A stretch of DNA of 64,000 nt from Saururus chinensis (GCA_035235625.1 CP141148.1:5017001-5081000), one strand, 5' to 3'; positions 9,891-23,647 are shown, counted from the first letter of the stretch. The notes: a model not told the origin generated them from the letters alone. Numbers and translations are program-made.

Positions 9891-12704
9891 TTTCCAAATT
9901 TCTTTTTTTTATTTTTAACTTAAAATTACAAAAACGCGCATCTTTCTACCCCGGAATCGGATTTGCGCGTTCTAGGTACCGTTGGACTCGTATCGACGAG
10001 CCCTTTGATACCAACCCACTTAAAGTAGCAAACCACACTATTTCCAAGTGGGTCCGCCTATAAAGCACGTTTTTCAAATATCGTAATTTCCGGTCCCGAC
10101 CTCTGTTTTGCGCGTTCTTCGAATCGTTATGTTAATAATGCCAAGTTCTACCTGGCTACGGGTATTTCATATAATGAAAACCCCTAATATTAATCTCAAA
10201 TTACCGAATTACCCTTAACCCTCCCGAGTTAAGCGTAACCGAAAAACAGGTCGTTACAATAAGTCCCTGGGGTATCTAAGGATTAGAGGAAAAAGGAATA
10301 TGAGTATTTTCATACCCAGTAGGAGAGTTAAAATTAGTGAACCTTAAAAGTTCACACAAAAGTTGCTTTACAAGATTGTAGCATACCACAAATCGGGAGA
10401 AAATAACCGCATAGCCTCAACACAAGTACTACACTTTCCCTGAACCTCCTAGACTTAACGAATTTTCTTGTCACCTTACTTATAAACAATTCTCGTACCA
10501 TCATACTCTTATTTTCACGTACTTACCACTTGCACTTACGGTCTTACGCTTGTCATCTTACATTGACACTCGACAATTAGAGCTAATTAAGCCTTAATCA
10601 ACTCTAATGTCGTAAGGAAGGAATGCCACTAGGGTGTCATCTTGACCTTCGGGGAGGGATGTATATGCTAGAAAGATTCCGAAGACAAAGTACACTGGTG
10701 CTCATGGGACACATGATCAAATAAGTAAGAGAAGATCCATGATGCTACTAACCTAAGCGCGCAAATGCCCACTCTCTGAGGCCATACAGGGCTTACAAAA
10801 GGCCTACTAGTACTAATTAAGGCAAAAAAAACTTATGGTGCCACTCTTGGTCAGAAAACTTACAATGCTCTTAACAGAGCATCAAAAATCTGAACTTACA
10901 CATATTTTGAAGATATCACCCCAAAGGGTATGTATTACATTAACCTTACAAGTGAACAACCGACCATCAGTCAGTTGCCAACAAATACGGAATTCAATCA
11001 GTTGAACTAGCTAGGGACTCAACTCTTATTATTAATCTACTTAATTCAATTATGTTGAAATTTATAATTTATATATTATGCAGGTACTATTATGGCAAGC
11101 ATCTTACCAGTTGTAAGCTTACATCTAAGCCCTGAACCCAGTTTGCCTATTTACTAAACCTTGAAGTCTCCATCTCATTTCTCTGAAATTCAATTCATCC
11201 TAAACTGATCATAACTTATCAAACACACGCTCATCATCATCACATGTATAATCACTAACAGTTCTAGACTACACGCCACACATAAACCTTCTAACATGCT
11301 ATACGGCCTTCAGAATGCATAAATATAATTATTTGTGTATTCATGTCAACCACCCATGCATTCAGCAAGAAATTAATTCATTATATGGACTTGCCACTCA
11401 TCCATCTATCTAAATTAAGGATAAGTCAAAACGTAAATGTTTGACTAATATAACCAGCCCACACACAGGTAATTTATAACATACACATACAGATACTATA
11501 ATTAACTCACATACTTAACATCCTCTGCATTAATATACATCTAAGCATTAAGCATTTAAACACCTTAGTCCTAGCATGCATTCAATCATAAAAGCACATT
11601 ACAGTGAATTTATAAGGTTCAGAGTCTCCAACCTCATCGTCCAGGCGAATTTGATGTCGGGACGTACCACGATGGTGATGTTGGTGATGAATCGGTGGTC
11701 CAATGTACTCTTAAACCATAAAGGAAATCGCTTTGGGGTGGAAAACTATATTGGCTAGTCTCCAATCAACGGCCAAGGTCCTGAACGTCTCCCACGATGC
11801 ACACAAGGGCGATCCGGCACATGCATGCTCAATGAAGGGGCTGATGTGAGGCATGTCCGGACCCAAGGTGGGTTGACGGAGCAGTGGCTGGCCGGAAATG
11901 GCTCACGGCGGCAGATCCCGTCGGCTCCGATGCAGTTCGGCCTAGAATTGAGAAATTTCCTACAAAACGGTATGTAGATGAATTTTTGTAGGGGAGATGG
12001 TCAGCCGGATTGAAATCGGGGAAGAGGGTGGCACGGCTGCAGCCCAAGGTGGTGCAGCACCATTGTGGCGAACAAAGTGGCCGGTTTCCGGCGGTGGTAC
12101 CACGGTGGTGCGCTATCTTGCCTCACAAAACCAGGGAGAAACAAGGCAGAGTGAAAGGCTGACGGAAAGTGGAAAAGGGAGGAGGGCTGCCGACCCAGGG
12201 TGTTGCCTGCTAGTTTGTGGCGGCCAGACGACCAAATTCCGGTAGGGGGATGGCGGTGTCACAGCAACTGGACCAAACAAAGGGGTCTCCTTCCACCCGA
12301 CCAAAAATGGGAAGCATAACGCATTAAAAAAATCCCTTTTTTTTCTCAAAGCCCTCTTCACGCGTGCACTTCTACATCATTCGTCAAAACTTCATTTCCT
12401 CGCGTGAGAACTCCTGACCTGTGATGAACTCCCCCATAAGACCACACCTTAGACCAAAAAAACCCTTTTTACCCCAAGAACGCTCTCCCAAGAGCCGTGT
12501 CTTAATTTAAGCATTGAAGCCTTAACTTACACATTAGAACCCTCGAAAACATGCGAAACCTTTTCCACCCATGAACAAGGCCAAGTACGACACCAAACAC
12601 ATAATTGTCGGGGAAAGTAATACAGAAGATTAAGATTAAAAAAAAATTAATTTTTCAAAAAGTAAATAAAGAACTACAAAAAACATTCGGGTTATTACAG
12701 TAGA

Positions 12705-14429
12705 GAGCTGTAGATGACTAGTTTTTTCTTTAAAAGAAATGCACTGTACTTTTGGCTTAGACCATTTGAATTTGGCTTTGGCATTTATTTGACTCCACCT
12801 AGACGGATAGTATGCTACAATCACCAAAATTCGAGCCAGCTAATCACATTTGACTATTAATATGTTGTTTACACAGTCTTTCCAAATCAAATTAAAAGAA
12901 GAATTACCAACTCTTATTGATTGAGCCCTTGAAAATTCTTATAATTTTGTGTGTTACAGTGTGTGCCATTGATCTAAGGCCACCAACGACTGCTAAAATT
13001 CCACTAGCAACTCCGCGGGTGAAGCTTCACCAAGGGATTTAAATTATTCTAATGCTTGGGCTTGGCTTATAAACTCCGAGAGGCATGCATCACCAACACA
13101 ACCAAGAAGGGTGCATTAGGATTTCAAAAGCTACTATTTGAGAAGTTGATTTTCTCACTTAATTTTCACTTATATCTCAGCCTTGCCCGGATTGGCCTCC
13201 TCAATTTCGAATTTTCCCTTTTTAGAAGATAAATAGAAAATGTAAATCATGGGTAACTAAATAAAGTGTAAACAGGTAGCACTTGTTGGCTTGCACACAC
13301 ATCAACTTATGCCTGGCTTATCGTATGTTATCCTTTTAGGTTCTTTCTGGATAGCTAAATAATGTGGAAATATTTAGCATGTGATAGGTCACATGTCCGT
13401 TGGTGTGCACCTAGTGTATCATGCACCAACGGATCTTGATCCGACAGTGTACATGTGTGTATCATGGGGCAGGCAAGCAGAGCCATATTCGCCTTCCCCA
13501 CGAGTAATAGGGACTACACAATTTCCAAAAGTGTTCAATATTTATGAGCTCCTAATAATGTTTTCTTCTTTATTTGCCTTGAAAGCCGAATTTTGTACTC
13601 TTTCCCTTTTGTTTATATTGAAGAAAATTATAGTCTATGCCCCACGTATCTATCAAAAAAATAGAATTATCGTAGATTTGATGTAGATATTAAATTTATA
13701 ACATATTAAGAAAGTAAATATTTTGGTGTTTTGCATATATTTTATGTAACACTAGGACAATTTTTTTTAAAAAAATTGAGAATTTATATCATTGGCAGAT
13801 CATCGTCGCGTCGGTGAGTTGTGGGTTATGAGTTGGAAGAGGCAGTCATACCCCTTAAAAAGGGCAAAGATTATGGAATGCTGAATTCTCTTGGATCCAA
13901 AGAGCATATAGTCCAAGGAGGAGCAAAAAACCTTTGGTGAAGTGCTTTGAGAGCAATTCCATAGCTAAATGTGGACGTACTAATGCGAGGAAAATACAGG
14001 GGACAAAAAATTGAATTCTTTGGCAAACCTCAGGTTTGGAGGTAGGATACATGAGTGGAAGATCGTTCTTTGAATTTTTAAGACTCCTAAGTGGGATGTT
14101 TTCAAAAATTTTCCTATAACTAATGGTTTAATTCTATGACAATTTATGAATTTTAGTATTTTTATCAACTTTAGAGTGTTTAGTCCATTATTGGAGTTGA
14201 TTCGATCTTATGCTAAATTATTGGTGTTGCCACCAATGTATCAATGAGGTGTCGTTGGTTGGAGAAAATAGTTCCCTACACTAATGTGTGAAAGGCATAT
14301 CATTGTATCATACATTGGGCATCAATAGGGGGTTGAAGTGTCAATAATCGCATCAGTGCCTAAGGATGGAGTAAGCCTTTCCGCTATAGGTGAAGACTGA
14401 TGTGTTGATGAAGGTGTCAATGACCATCA
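12705..14429. other. Gene-free stretch
   Basis: No gene recognised. One perfect 10-bp inverted repeat is present: TCCGTTGGTG at 13396-13405 and CACCAACGGA at 13424-13433, with an 18-nt loop. Bases 14170-14430 probably belong to the leader of the Gypsy gag remnant that follows. Confidence 0.4.
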
Positions 14430-15180
14430 ACACTCCCACAGATGTGTCGATAGGATAATCAAGGGGTCTTGGTTGGTGTTTTCAAACTACATGGAGAGTT
14501 ATTTCTCACTGACCCATACCTAGAGGATGAGAAGATCATAGTGGCAGTGGTGTATATTGAGGGAGATGCAAAGCTATGGTGGTGGACATGGTTGGAGGAT
14601 GATACAATGCGGGTCGGCCAAGGATAGAAATGTGGTACATGTTCAAGAAGGAGTTGTAGGCGCAGTTCCTTCCAAAAAACTTGTCTTAGATAGCCCAGGT
14701 TGCAAAACCTCAAACATACGAGGGAAGTCCAATTCTACATTAAGGAGATTCAATCGCTCATTTTGGGCGTAACAAACATGGCGGAGAAAGGCAAGCTCTT
14801 CTACTTCATGTCAGGCTTACAAACATGGGCTCAGAATGAGCTGAGATGAAGGGAAGTAGAGGATCTTCTTGCATTGATTCCCACAGTGGACAACTTAGTG
14901 GATTTCAAGCAAACTTCCACTAGCAAGGGAAGAAGGACGGGAAAGAGAAGTCATCCGACAAGGAAGGCAACAAGGGTGGCATCGATGGCAAGGACAAGGG
15001 CAACAAGCAATTGGGCCGACCGAATAAAGGTGGTGGCTATTTCATGTGCAATGGGTCGCACCATGCAAAAGACTGTCCGAAACGGGAAAGGTTGAATGCA
15101 CTTGTCGCTAAGGAGGATAGAAAGGAATCCAATTATGAGGAGCTAGCACAAATGAATCCTTTGCAGTGAATTGGGAGCAT
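14430..15180 (+). pseudogene. Degenerate Ty3/Gypsy gag
   Basis: Translation in shifting frames gives a plant Gypsy gag core: EDEKIIVAVVYIEGDAKLWW, then YIKEIQSLILGVTNM, KGKLFYFMSGLQTWAQNELR and IPTVDNLVDFKQT, and a zinc knuckle near 15035-15080 (FMCNGSHHAKDCPKRERLNA) in which the first Cys is lost. Gag packages element RNA; this copy has several stops and frameshifts and is dead. No protease, reverse transcriptase or integrase follows. Bases 15181-15637 are degenerate internal sequence, and an LTR begins at 15638, so pol was deleted. Confidence 0.85.
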
Positions 15181-15637
15181 TCAGTTGGTGAAGTCCCCAT
15201 CCAAGGGGGCAGCATCAGGTCATTGAGGACTCAAGTGGAGGAGGGAAGCGGACTCCCCAAACCTTGGCTGATCGAAGAAGCCAAGGTAGTGGACCAATGG
15301 AGGAATTCACCGGATACTGGGGTGGCTTGAGTCATCCAAATCTGGCCGAAGGTGAACTTAGGATGGGCAAAACATGACTTGGCTGAGCGGTCAGCTGAGT
15401 GGATACCTTGTTGGTGCAGGGTGCAGCAAAGACGGAGGTAGTGAATGCTTCCAAAAAATAACTAAGGATGAAGCAAGCTTTGGCTGAAGGAGTAACAAAC
15501 TTGGCCGTGGTGTGCTGGGAAGTGTTGGCTACTTGCTTGATAGGTTCTACAAGGCAGAAGGCTTAAGAGCTTCAATCGGTGCATTTGAGAAGTTGGGGCA
15601 TCAACGAGGTCGTCGAAGGAGTTAAGTGGGGGAGGTC

Positions 15638-16754
15638 TGTAAGACCCCTAGCCAATGAATAGGCTAAGGGGAGGACGAGTTTTAGCTTGGTGAGCAAACA
15701 ACCAACGAAAAGTTGAGAAACGATAGCGTTGGAGCATTGGTGGACTTATATACAAGTCCTACTCATAGTAGGATTTGATGGCGGGCTGGGCGCCATCACT
15801 AGGGCAGTTCTTAGGAAGGTCGAGACTCTCACAGACATCTCCTACTTGAAGTAGGAGAGATACTAGATACGGTTGCTGATTCATTCCCATGTTTTCTAAT
15901 GCGACTAGGAGTCGCTTTGGAAACCTAATGCAAGTAGGAACCTCAGACAAGGAGTTGTTAGCAAGTCAGATTGCTCAAGGCAACTGAATCATAGTGGGAA
16001 AAGACTCTATGTAAGAAGTGGATGCAGCCAGGACTCTTCCTAGATGAATGACATGTAGGATAGGGACTTTTAGCTGGAGTAGGAGTCTCGAGGAACGCTA
16101 GATAAGGCGGGACACTTGAAGTATGGCTCAATTGGACTTCTAGTTGGGTTAGGACTCCATAGAGATGGTTTTGTGCATGTGTATGGGCTGATTTCCTATT
16201 TGTGTATGGGCAGTGAAGTGGGATTCTGAATTTTTAACCAAAGGGGTGGGCAAGTCTAGTAAGACTCAGCTTCCCGACCCTTTCCTATATAAGGGCGTCG
16301 TGGCTACTTGAAAAGGGGATTCAAGCATTCAGAGGACTCAAAAATTTTGCTAGGGTAGATTGAGAGCCTTGGCGACAATTCTGAATGACTGTTGGGTAGC
16401 AAACACTTCGTTGGCAACTTAGAGGAGTTGCTAGGAGCGCACTCTGCAAAGGGACAAACCATACTTGACATCTCAGCAAGGCTTGAAACAGGTCTTAGCC
16501 AAGGGGTTGATTGGTTTGCAAGATAGTTGAGAGGGTGTTGGGTTTAGGAGCAAGGTTGGTGCCTTGTTAGTGTAAATTGCTATGCTGAATAAAGATTTTG
16601 GAGGCGGTCCTCCTTTTTCTTTATCTTTTCCCTACGTATAGCTTTGTTTTTAACGTGCATATACTTGGGTGAAAAGGCAAATAAGTTGTTTGTTGCGTAG
16701 GGCATCCATGCCATCACCTGTGCGAATGCAAGTCTAAGCTTCACACTTGTGACA
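15638..16754 (+). repeat. 3' LTR of the degenerate Gypsy element
   Basis: A purine tract (AAGTGGGGGAGG) immediately precedes TGTAAGACCCC at 15638, the expected polypurine-tract/LTR junction. The end is placed at CTTGTGACA (16754); CAACA three bases later is an alternative. TATATAAGGG at about 16285 could be the LTR TATA box. The matching 5' LTR was not found. Confidence 0.6.
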
Positions 16755-17794
16755 ACAACTTGTGCTTGAAATTACAACAAACAAAGCCCTCTACCTTGAA
16801 TGAACATATAATGCATATTAAACTCTCAAACCTTGATCCTAAACCCAAGGAATAACCTGCACTTCCATAGGACAACACATCTTTGCAAAATCAAGTCATA
16901 CCCAACTTGCCCTCTTAGCTCTTTTGATGATTTTGACTCACCCCATGGTTGAATGCCCTCTCAATCCACCCTTCCATGCCTCATATAAAAGAGAGGTTCA
17001 GAGAAGCCTAGTACTACTAGAACTCCTCTATCACTATTACAATTCATCACTCAAATGACCATGCCAATTACAACTAGGAAACCTGCACACAATCCCACCC
17101 AAGACAACTATCCAGATTCCCAACCCAGCTCAAAAAGAGCATTTGGGCCTCTTGCTCCAATTTAAAGCCCTCAGCTCACATGCATCTTGCCTCATCAAAG
17201 TGTTGTGCCCAGCTTGGGCACGAACGGTACCTTGCACGATTCACGAAAAGGAAGAGGGAAGAGAGTAGGAAGAAGAGGGAAAGGACTAGATTCTTAATTG
17301 CATAAAACATAAGCAGGCAAGAAGACGACCCCTTATAGGGAAGCAGCACATCTCCTTGGGCATCATGCCAGCTAGTGGGCCCGCTTAATCAACAGGGTCA
17401 CAGCTGGCCTATTACAAACTAATACATCAATGTCTAGGTAACTACAAAGTAGTACAATTATAATAGAAGTATAAAATAAGGAAAGTAGCCTAGTGCGATC
17501 GTATGTAAGGTTGAACAGGGCGGAAGGTGTTCCTAGGTGAATGTGCACAACACAAAGTTTGCCCACCATCTACCTCTTGCATGGAGTCCAAGTTCCGCTA
17601 GAATTGGCCATCTTGAGCAGTCCTATATACATACACTATCACCGAGTTTCCCACTTGCATTAGGTCTCTGTGCAAACTCTTAGTTGTGGTAGGATTTTTT
17701 CCAATGAACTAGTAGTCAATCAAGCCTTCGTTAGCTTGCACATTAGCCATCTGTCATGTGCATAGCATGTTGCTTGGGCATCTAGGAGTGGCTA
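16755..17794. other. Gene-free stretch
   Basis: No coding sequence or RNA gene seen. Parts of 17570-17790 and 21198-21430, on either side of the next LTR, resemble LTR-type sequence, but no clear boundary is visible. Confidence 0.35.
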
Positions 17795-20700
17795 TGTCAT
17801 GCCTGGGCACTGCCCAACCCGAGCCAAACCCGATCCAAGGGCGGGTCAAGCGCGTGGGGGCGACAAAATTTAATGGATTAACGTATAGCGGAAGACTTAG
17901 CCCTTCAAATGGGCAATTCACATAATGGAGTAACACACCTAATGTCCTTTGAGCAAGAGTAATAAGGATAACAAAGAGGATCATAAACTATGATAATCCT
18001 TACACAAACCTACATAATAATTTCTAGAGCCTACACACGACTCGAAATCAGAGAAGTTTAGATAAGTCTAAAGACAACAGATAAACTCAAGCATAATGTA
18101 TAATCCACCATATTGTGTTTTCTAATATCAAAACTGAGAAGATCAGAAAATAAAACATCATCAAAATTCCACGAAGGCTAATCCCATGAGTACCCATGTC
18201 ATCCCTCAAATAAGGTGTCTTGCGCGTCTGCACGTCGCATAGTGCAGCCCCAAAACAAATCACAAAAGAGGGGTGAGTACAAAACTTAGTAATGGTTTGA
18301 AAACGGTAACATTAATTAGAAAATCATCACGATATAACATTATGACAATTCAAATCCATAAATGACATGGTATACCTTTTTTTGATTATCCCCTTACTAA
18401 ACTACTACTTATCCATAAGTAAAAGATTTAGCATGCGTATATCACATATCCCAAAATTAGAACACATAGGATCATAATATGACCTAACATCCATTTGCAT
18501 AACCAGTGATTTTCACACCATCACTTTCACAATCATGCATAACAAATCATTCTCCTTTGTAACATTCAACATGCATTATGCATGTACACAACACGTAATC
18601 ACATAATGTGTAGTCACATCATTCATTCATAGATCATTCACCCTGCATGATAAGAATCTCAATCCCATGATACTAAATCATGCCTAATAACTCATAAGGA
18701 CATGTGTCACATAATCATAATTATCCCTACACAACCTGTGTAAACTTGGGCATAACATTATCTCAATACACATGCATCATCACGAATGATGAATGTCTCC
18801 ATCATGGAGAGAACACAAAATCAAGCCACACAGGCGGGACACATAGTCCGGTTTCCATATAGGAAATATAGAATGTCAAGGTAGTCAACCCCTAAGTCTG
18901 CTCGCCCTAGAGAGTCCTGACCAAGGAATTTCCGAATCTCACACAGAGAAACTAGAGTAGGTGTGTTCGCCGTAGAACATCTTCTGCGGTGGGAAGAGTC
19001 CGAATTTCCACACATAAAACCTATAACATGTGGTAGCTGGTGCACAAGACATACCACTCTGGATTCTCAGGTTCCAGATGACAATCTCAAGAATCTCAAC
19101 CGCAAGACAAGTACACAACTCATCCTCAACCAGCTCAACACAATTCAAATTGACTCAACCCGGGGAGTATACATGTTCCACACAGGAACGCAAATCGAAA
19201 TCATGTCCTATTGGACCCGCCAAGTTCTGATTAAGCCAACGATCAATTAATCCGACACGCAATCTCACATCATTGCATACAATCAATCAACTATAGCTAA
19301 TCATCGATAAATTCTCATTCTTGAAGTCCATTTCATAATGCATGCAAAATGATACATACATGAGTAATTTCTACGTGAATTCCAATACAGGGAATGTGCT
19401 CCCATCATGCCCCCACATGCATCATATTTTAGTCATAAATAACCACGATTTCATAATAAATTCCCTCCCCCCCCATGTGTGTGTGTTTATACATTCCTAA
19501 GTACATGCCCATTCTTTGACAATAACTCACAAGAAAATACACACATGCTTTGATAAAATCTACTCATAGTTTTCAACTAAAATCATGGGGAAATCCATTC
19601 AAAACCATCATTTCAATCAAATGAAGTCTAATGCTCAACTCCTACAAGCACATTTAGCCCATGCATGACACTAGAATATGGTATCACCATTCACCCACAA
19701 TTCATTCATACAATAAGAAGGCACGTTAGATCATTGTTACATAATAACCTTACTGGAAGCATGCTTAAACATGAGAAATTATCCACCATAGATTCAAGAT
19801 AAATCATACTAATATGTCTAATCATCAACTTGTACTTCCCTATAATACTTAAACATGCTCCATAATTCCCAACATAAATAGCATTCCCTTCCAATAGCTT
19901 ATTCTAACTCAAAACACTCCACATGAGCATTAGAAACAATATTTGGAAGTAGAAACATTAAAATAAGCATAGGAAACAAAATGCCCAAAATCTGTTGTGT
20001 AGTCGATCTATCGGCCTGTAAGGGTGTTCGATCGGCTAGCCTTAAAATCAGCCTAAAATGCAGTTTGACCAATCGATTGGCGTGTCAGGGCAATTGATCG
20101 CCATAACGGCAGATCTGGTTCGTCTTCTTTATTTTGAAAACCAAACTGAGACACCATCAATCAAATTTAAAACCTCCATTCAAAGCTTCAAATATCATAA
20201 AAATTTAATTAAACCTTTCAGAACACTAAATCTACCCATTTCTAATCAAAGACCTAAGAAATTAATAAAAAAAATTAACTTTTTATTAATCTACCATTAA
20301 AGCCCTAAACATGAAACCCATTCAAGTAAAACACATAAAAATCGAGATTTCCAAACATAGTAAGGCTGAGATTGAAATCTATTACCTTTTACCTTGTTTT
20401 GAGTTGGATTAGCTCCCAAATCACCTCTGAAACCTTCCAAAAAAATAATTTTTGTTAATACCCACCTAAATCCGACTTAGAACTTGAAAATCATTGAAAA
20501 AATATTAGATCTATTGCTTTAGAGATGTAAAAATGGAAATTTGAAAGCTAGGGTTTGAAGTAGATGTGTAAATCAGTGATTTAATGGCTTGAAAATGAAT
20601 TGACTCAATGGAGGAGGATGAGATTAAAAGAAGTTTACTAGAAACCTTAATGATTAAAAAATAATTAAAAAAATCTTACCTTTAATCACTTTCCTCTATT

Positions 20701-21197
20701 GGCCTAATGAGGATTAGGCTCTTGATTCCTTAGCTTAGCCCTTTCCTAAATGGGAAAGGGACCAGCCCTTTCCTTTTATAGAAAAGAATGGGTTAGACCT
20801 AATTAAAACTTGAGGTGTAAATAGAATTCTTAACTAAAAGTAGGTAATTTGGCCATTTAAATCCAAATTAAGTCCAAAAAAATTCTAATTTTTTTTAATA
20901 ACTTGTTTTAATGTATGAAATATTTTGGATCAAAACCCCAAATTCGACCGTGGGGCCCACAAGGGGTCCCATCAAACCCTAATTTTTGAAAAATTAGTAA
21001 AAATTCTAAAAAATTCACAAATGACTTATATTCACTTAAAAATCATAAATTTGAAGCTATTTTTATTTAAAAATTTTTAAAATCATATTTATTTATGAAA
21101 ATCATCAAAATTGATGAGAAACAGCTTAAACTACATAATAACCATTAAATAATAAATAAAATCAAAAGTAAACCGGTTCAAGATAAGAGTTCTTACA
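17795..21197 (-). mobile_element. Long minus-strand LTR (LTR F)
   Basis: TGTCATGCCTGGGCACTGCC at 17795 and AGAGTTCTTACA at 21197 form TG...CA ends. A relic of the LTR palindrome (GTGAGTACAAAACTTAGT, near 18274) lies about 480 bp inside the minus-strand 3' end, as in the other LTRs. The GATCGG/CGATTG zone at 19990-20105 matches LTRs H and G. Flanking pentamers differ (GGCTA and AGTTG), so no target duplication supports an intact single insertion. No genes inside; a short poly-C/(TG)n tract lies near 19465-19487. Confidence 0.55.
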
Positions 21198-22079
21198 AGT
21201 TGCCTGTATGTGCCCACAAATTCGGCTTTGCATCCAATTCCTACTCCAATTAGGAGCCTTCACGCATATATTCAATGGGCATGGGACTTTCCCTATGCTG
21301 ATAGCGCTTAGCCCACCATCAAGTCCCTTTGAAGTAGGACTTCCACAAATTAGTCTGCCAATGCTCCAATAATGTCGATGTTTTACACACTCACCCCAAA
21401 GTGTATATACCTTGGTTGTCCACACACCAAAGTTGAGGGTCTCTATGCCTCTTTTGCCTATTTATGGGCTAATGATCTAACAACTATCCTATTATGAGAC
21501 ATTCAAAGAAAAGAAAAAAACAAATGCATAAATATTGCCTTCTATGTTTTGAGAAAGTAGGTAATTCTAAGCTAGAAGCTAGAAGCATGATCCAAGTAAC
21601 TGAGTTTGGGACTCTCCCCTAAACCATAACTCATATAAACAAAAGTAAGAAACACCGTATTAAAGGCAACTATTGTTGGTCCTAACTTTATGTGGAGCAC
21701 ATTGTTGGGCTTTCTTCCTCATGTGGGTGCCCATCCCTTAGTCCACTTTGGATTTATGTGGGATTGAGCAAGAGAAGAGGCCTTTTGGTAAAAAGCCTAC
21801 TCTTCTTTAAAGAAGAGGGTTTTCCTTTGAGAAAGAATGTGGTAGGACTAAGGACTTGGGAGAGAGATTTGGAGAACTAGAAAGTAGGTTTTCTTGGAGG
21901 AAGAAGGAAAGGAGGAGGCTTTTCAAGCTCAAGTTGTTCCTCTTGGCATAGAAAAGACAAATCAAGGTGATTTGTGTTGATAACTCTTTCTCATTTCTTC
22001 TTTGTTTTTCTACCTTTGGGTGAGATATCTCTATTGTATGTGAAGAAGATATTGACCCTTAATTGTATAATCTCTACAA
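21198..22079. other. Gene-free stretch
   Basis: No gene recognised. It looks like degraded repeat sequence leading into the minus-strand Gypsy remnant. Confidence 0.35.
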
Positions 22080-23640
22080 TGTAAAGTGTGGACCCGTCCT
22101 TAATAGTGAAATTGGTATACATAGACCCCGTAGATGTAGCCATTTCTTTGGCGGTGAATCACATAAAATATTGTGTCGTCCATGTGTTTCATAACACAAA
22201 ATCTCTCAATGAGGCAAGACCTAGAAAACTTCTAATTTCCATTATTGTTTTGAGCATTTCCAACCTCATCAATGCTTCTATCTTGGTGGGGTCCACTAAT
22301 ACTCCATCTTTTGAAATAACATAACCTAGGATAACTTCCTTTGAAGCATAAGCTTCTTTAGTAGTAATAGCATAGATTCTCCCTTGAGCTTAGGGCTTCT
22401 ATTCCTACTTGATCTCCTTATGGCTCTTTTTCTTAGGACAATCCTTTATTCGGTGTCCCTATTCACCACAAGAAAACATCTCCCTTCAATGTAGTAACAA
22501 ACTCCATGTGGATGGAATTGGTTGTACTTGGAACACTTTTCTAATTTTTTCTCCCCTTGAGATAGTGTCTGTGGCTTAGAAGGCTTGTGAATTTTTTTAT
22601 TACTATTTAGGCCATTGAACATAACTTTTCTCTTTCTTCCTTCAACCGCTGCTCTACCCGCAGTCCTTACGTTCTGCCAAGAATTCTTGATATTCTTGTT
22701 CCAACAAAAAAGCCAATTCTACTGCTGTGGCGAAGGTAGTAGGTTGAAAACCTATAATTCTACTGTGGAGTCCATTGTTCAACCCCTTGACAAGCTTTTG
22801 GGCTTAACTCTATAGGGCAATAATTAGGAGCAAAGCTTTGTAAATGTACAAATTTATTTTCAAACTAAGCTATTGTCATACTTCCTTGTTGAAGATATAA
22901 AAATTCTTTTTTTTCCTCTTTTCCTGAGCATGAGGAGGAAAATATTTATCATATAATATCTTGCTAAACTCTTCCACTTGATTTTTTGTTATAAAAAAAA
23001 TTCCTTTTCACTAATGGCCACCAAAAGTTGCCTCCCCCGTCATGGCAAAAGTGGCTACATATACTTTTTTGTCCTCTAGAACTTTCATTGCTTTAAAATT
23101 TCTTTTCACTTCAAAGGTCCACTTCTTGGCTGCCTCGGGACTATATTCTCTTGTAAAGGCTGGAGCAATTTTCTTAAATCGCTCTAAGATATTATCCTCA
23201 CTAAGATTATTCTTAATAGAATTATTAGTGTTACTCAAATAGTTGGAGTTGAGTTGGAACCCTTGTGCTTAAAGATGCTGAGACATTTTCTTCATCATCA
23301 AGTCAAAGAAGTTTTCCATAGGGTCCCCTAGTGCTACTAATTCCTGGGCTGATGTTTTAGTAAAAGTCAAGTTCTCAGACTATGGCACATCTTTGCCACT
23401 GTTAGAAATCATCTCTTGGGTCTTAGTGGATTGTAATAACCTTGAATTCACAATTTGATACACACATACTCACAAGTTCTTCTTCTTCTTCTTGTGACAA
23501 GGTGTGCATTTTAAACAACCCACTCACATATTCACCTAACCAACCCACATAAAATCATTTAGATCTTGAGAAAATATTATATAAATAGAATGCTAATTAT
23601 CTATGTTGACAAATTAAATTACCCCTCTATATATAGTATA
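22080..23640 (-). pseudogene. Internally deleted Ty3/Gypsy gag-pol remnant
   Basis: On the minus strand, in element order: gag core (23011-23238, APAFTREYSPEAAKKWTFEV then VATFAMTGEATFGGH), degenerate gag, a zinc knuckle (about 22435-22480, CGExGHRIKDCPKK, with a stop in place of x), then a jump to the end of the reverse transcriptase (about 22230-22345, GYVISKDGVLVDPTKIEAL and EIRSFLGL). Protease and most of the reverse transcriptase are missing, and integrase is absent. The 5' end is next to a primer-binding site and an LTR, so orientation is certain. Many stops; not functional. Confidence 0.85.
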
Positions 23641-23647
23641 TCTCTGA

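Larger units (their letters stand above)
8098..10258 (-). mobile_element. Solo-LTR-like element nested in element E
   Basis: TGTGACGACCC at 8098 and GGTCGTTACA at 10258 bound a 2161-bp element with a perfect ATAAG target duplication (8093-8097, 10259-10263). It shares a marker zone with the element at 31587-34919: GGATCGGGCCAAC, then GTTGCCTACGTAC, then GTAGTTCTGCCTAA (8325-8415 here, 32020-32120 there), so the two are one family. It holds two tandem arrays, a very GC-rich block, and no protein domain. The minus orientation is inferred from the order of internal landmarks. Confidence 0.85.
7577..12699 (-). mobile_element. Solo-LTR-like element E, interrupted by a second LTR element
   Basis: The element starts TGTCTTGCC at 7577 and ends GGTTATTACA at 12699, flanked by the identical 5-bp target duplication GTAGA (7572-7576 and 12700-12704). 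Without the inserted element at 8098-10258 it is about 2.96 kb. I see no second LTR, primer site or gag-pol, so it behaves as one long LTR. Read on the minus strand it has a 5' TGTAATAACCC end, a GC-richer zone (11640-12260), the palindrome TGGGTATGAAAATACTCA (10301-10318), a conserved CGTTATATTAC block near 7630, and the CA end. Frames within 11.6-12.4 kb are not genes. Confidence 0.8.

Noticed and set aside
9655-9897. Ala/Arg-rich frames on both strands
   Set aside because: Artefact of the near-pure GC block.
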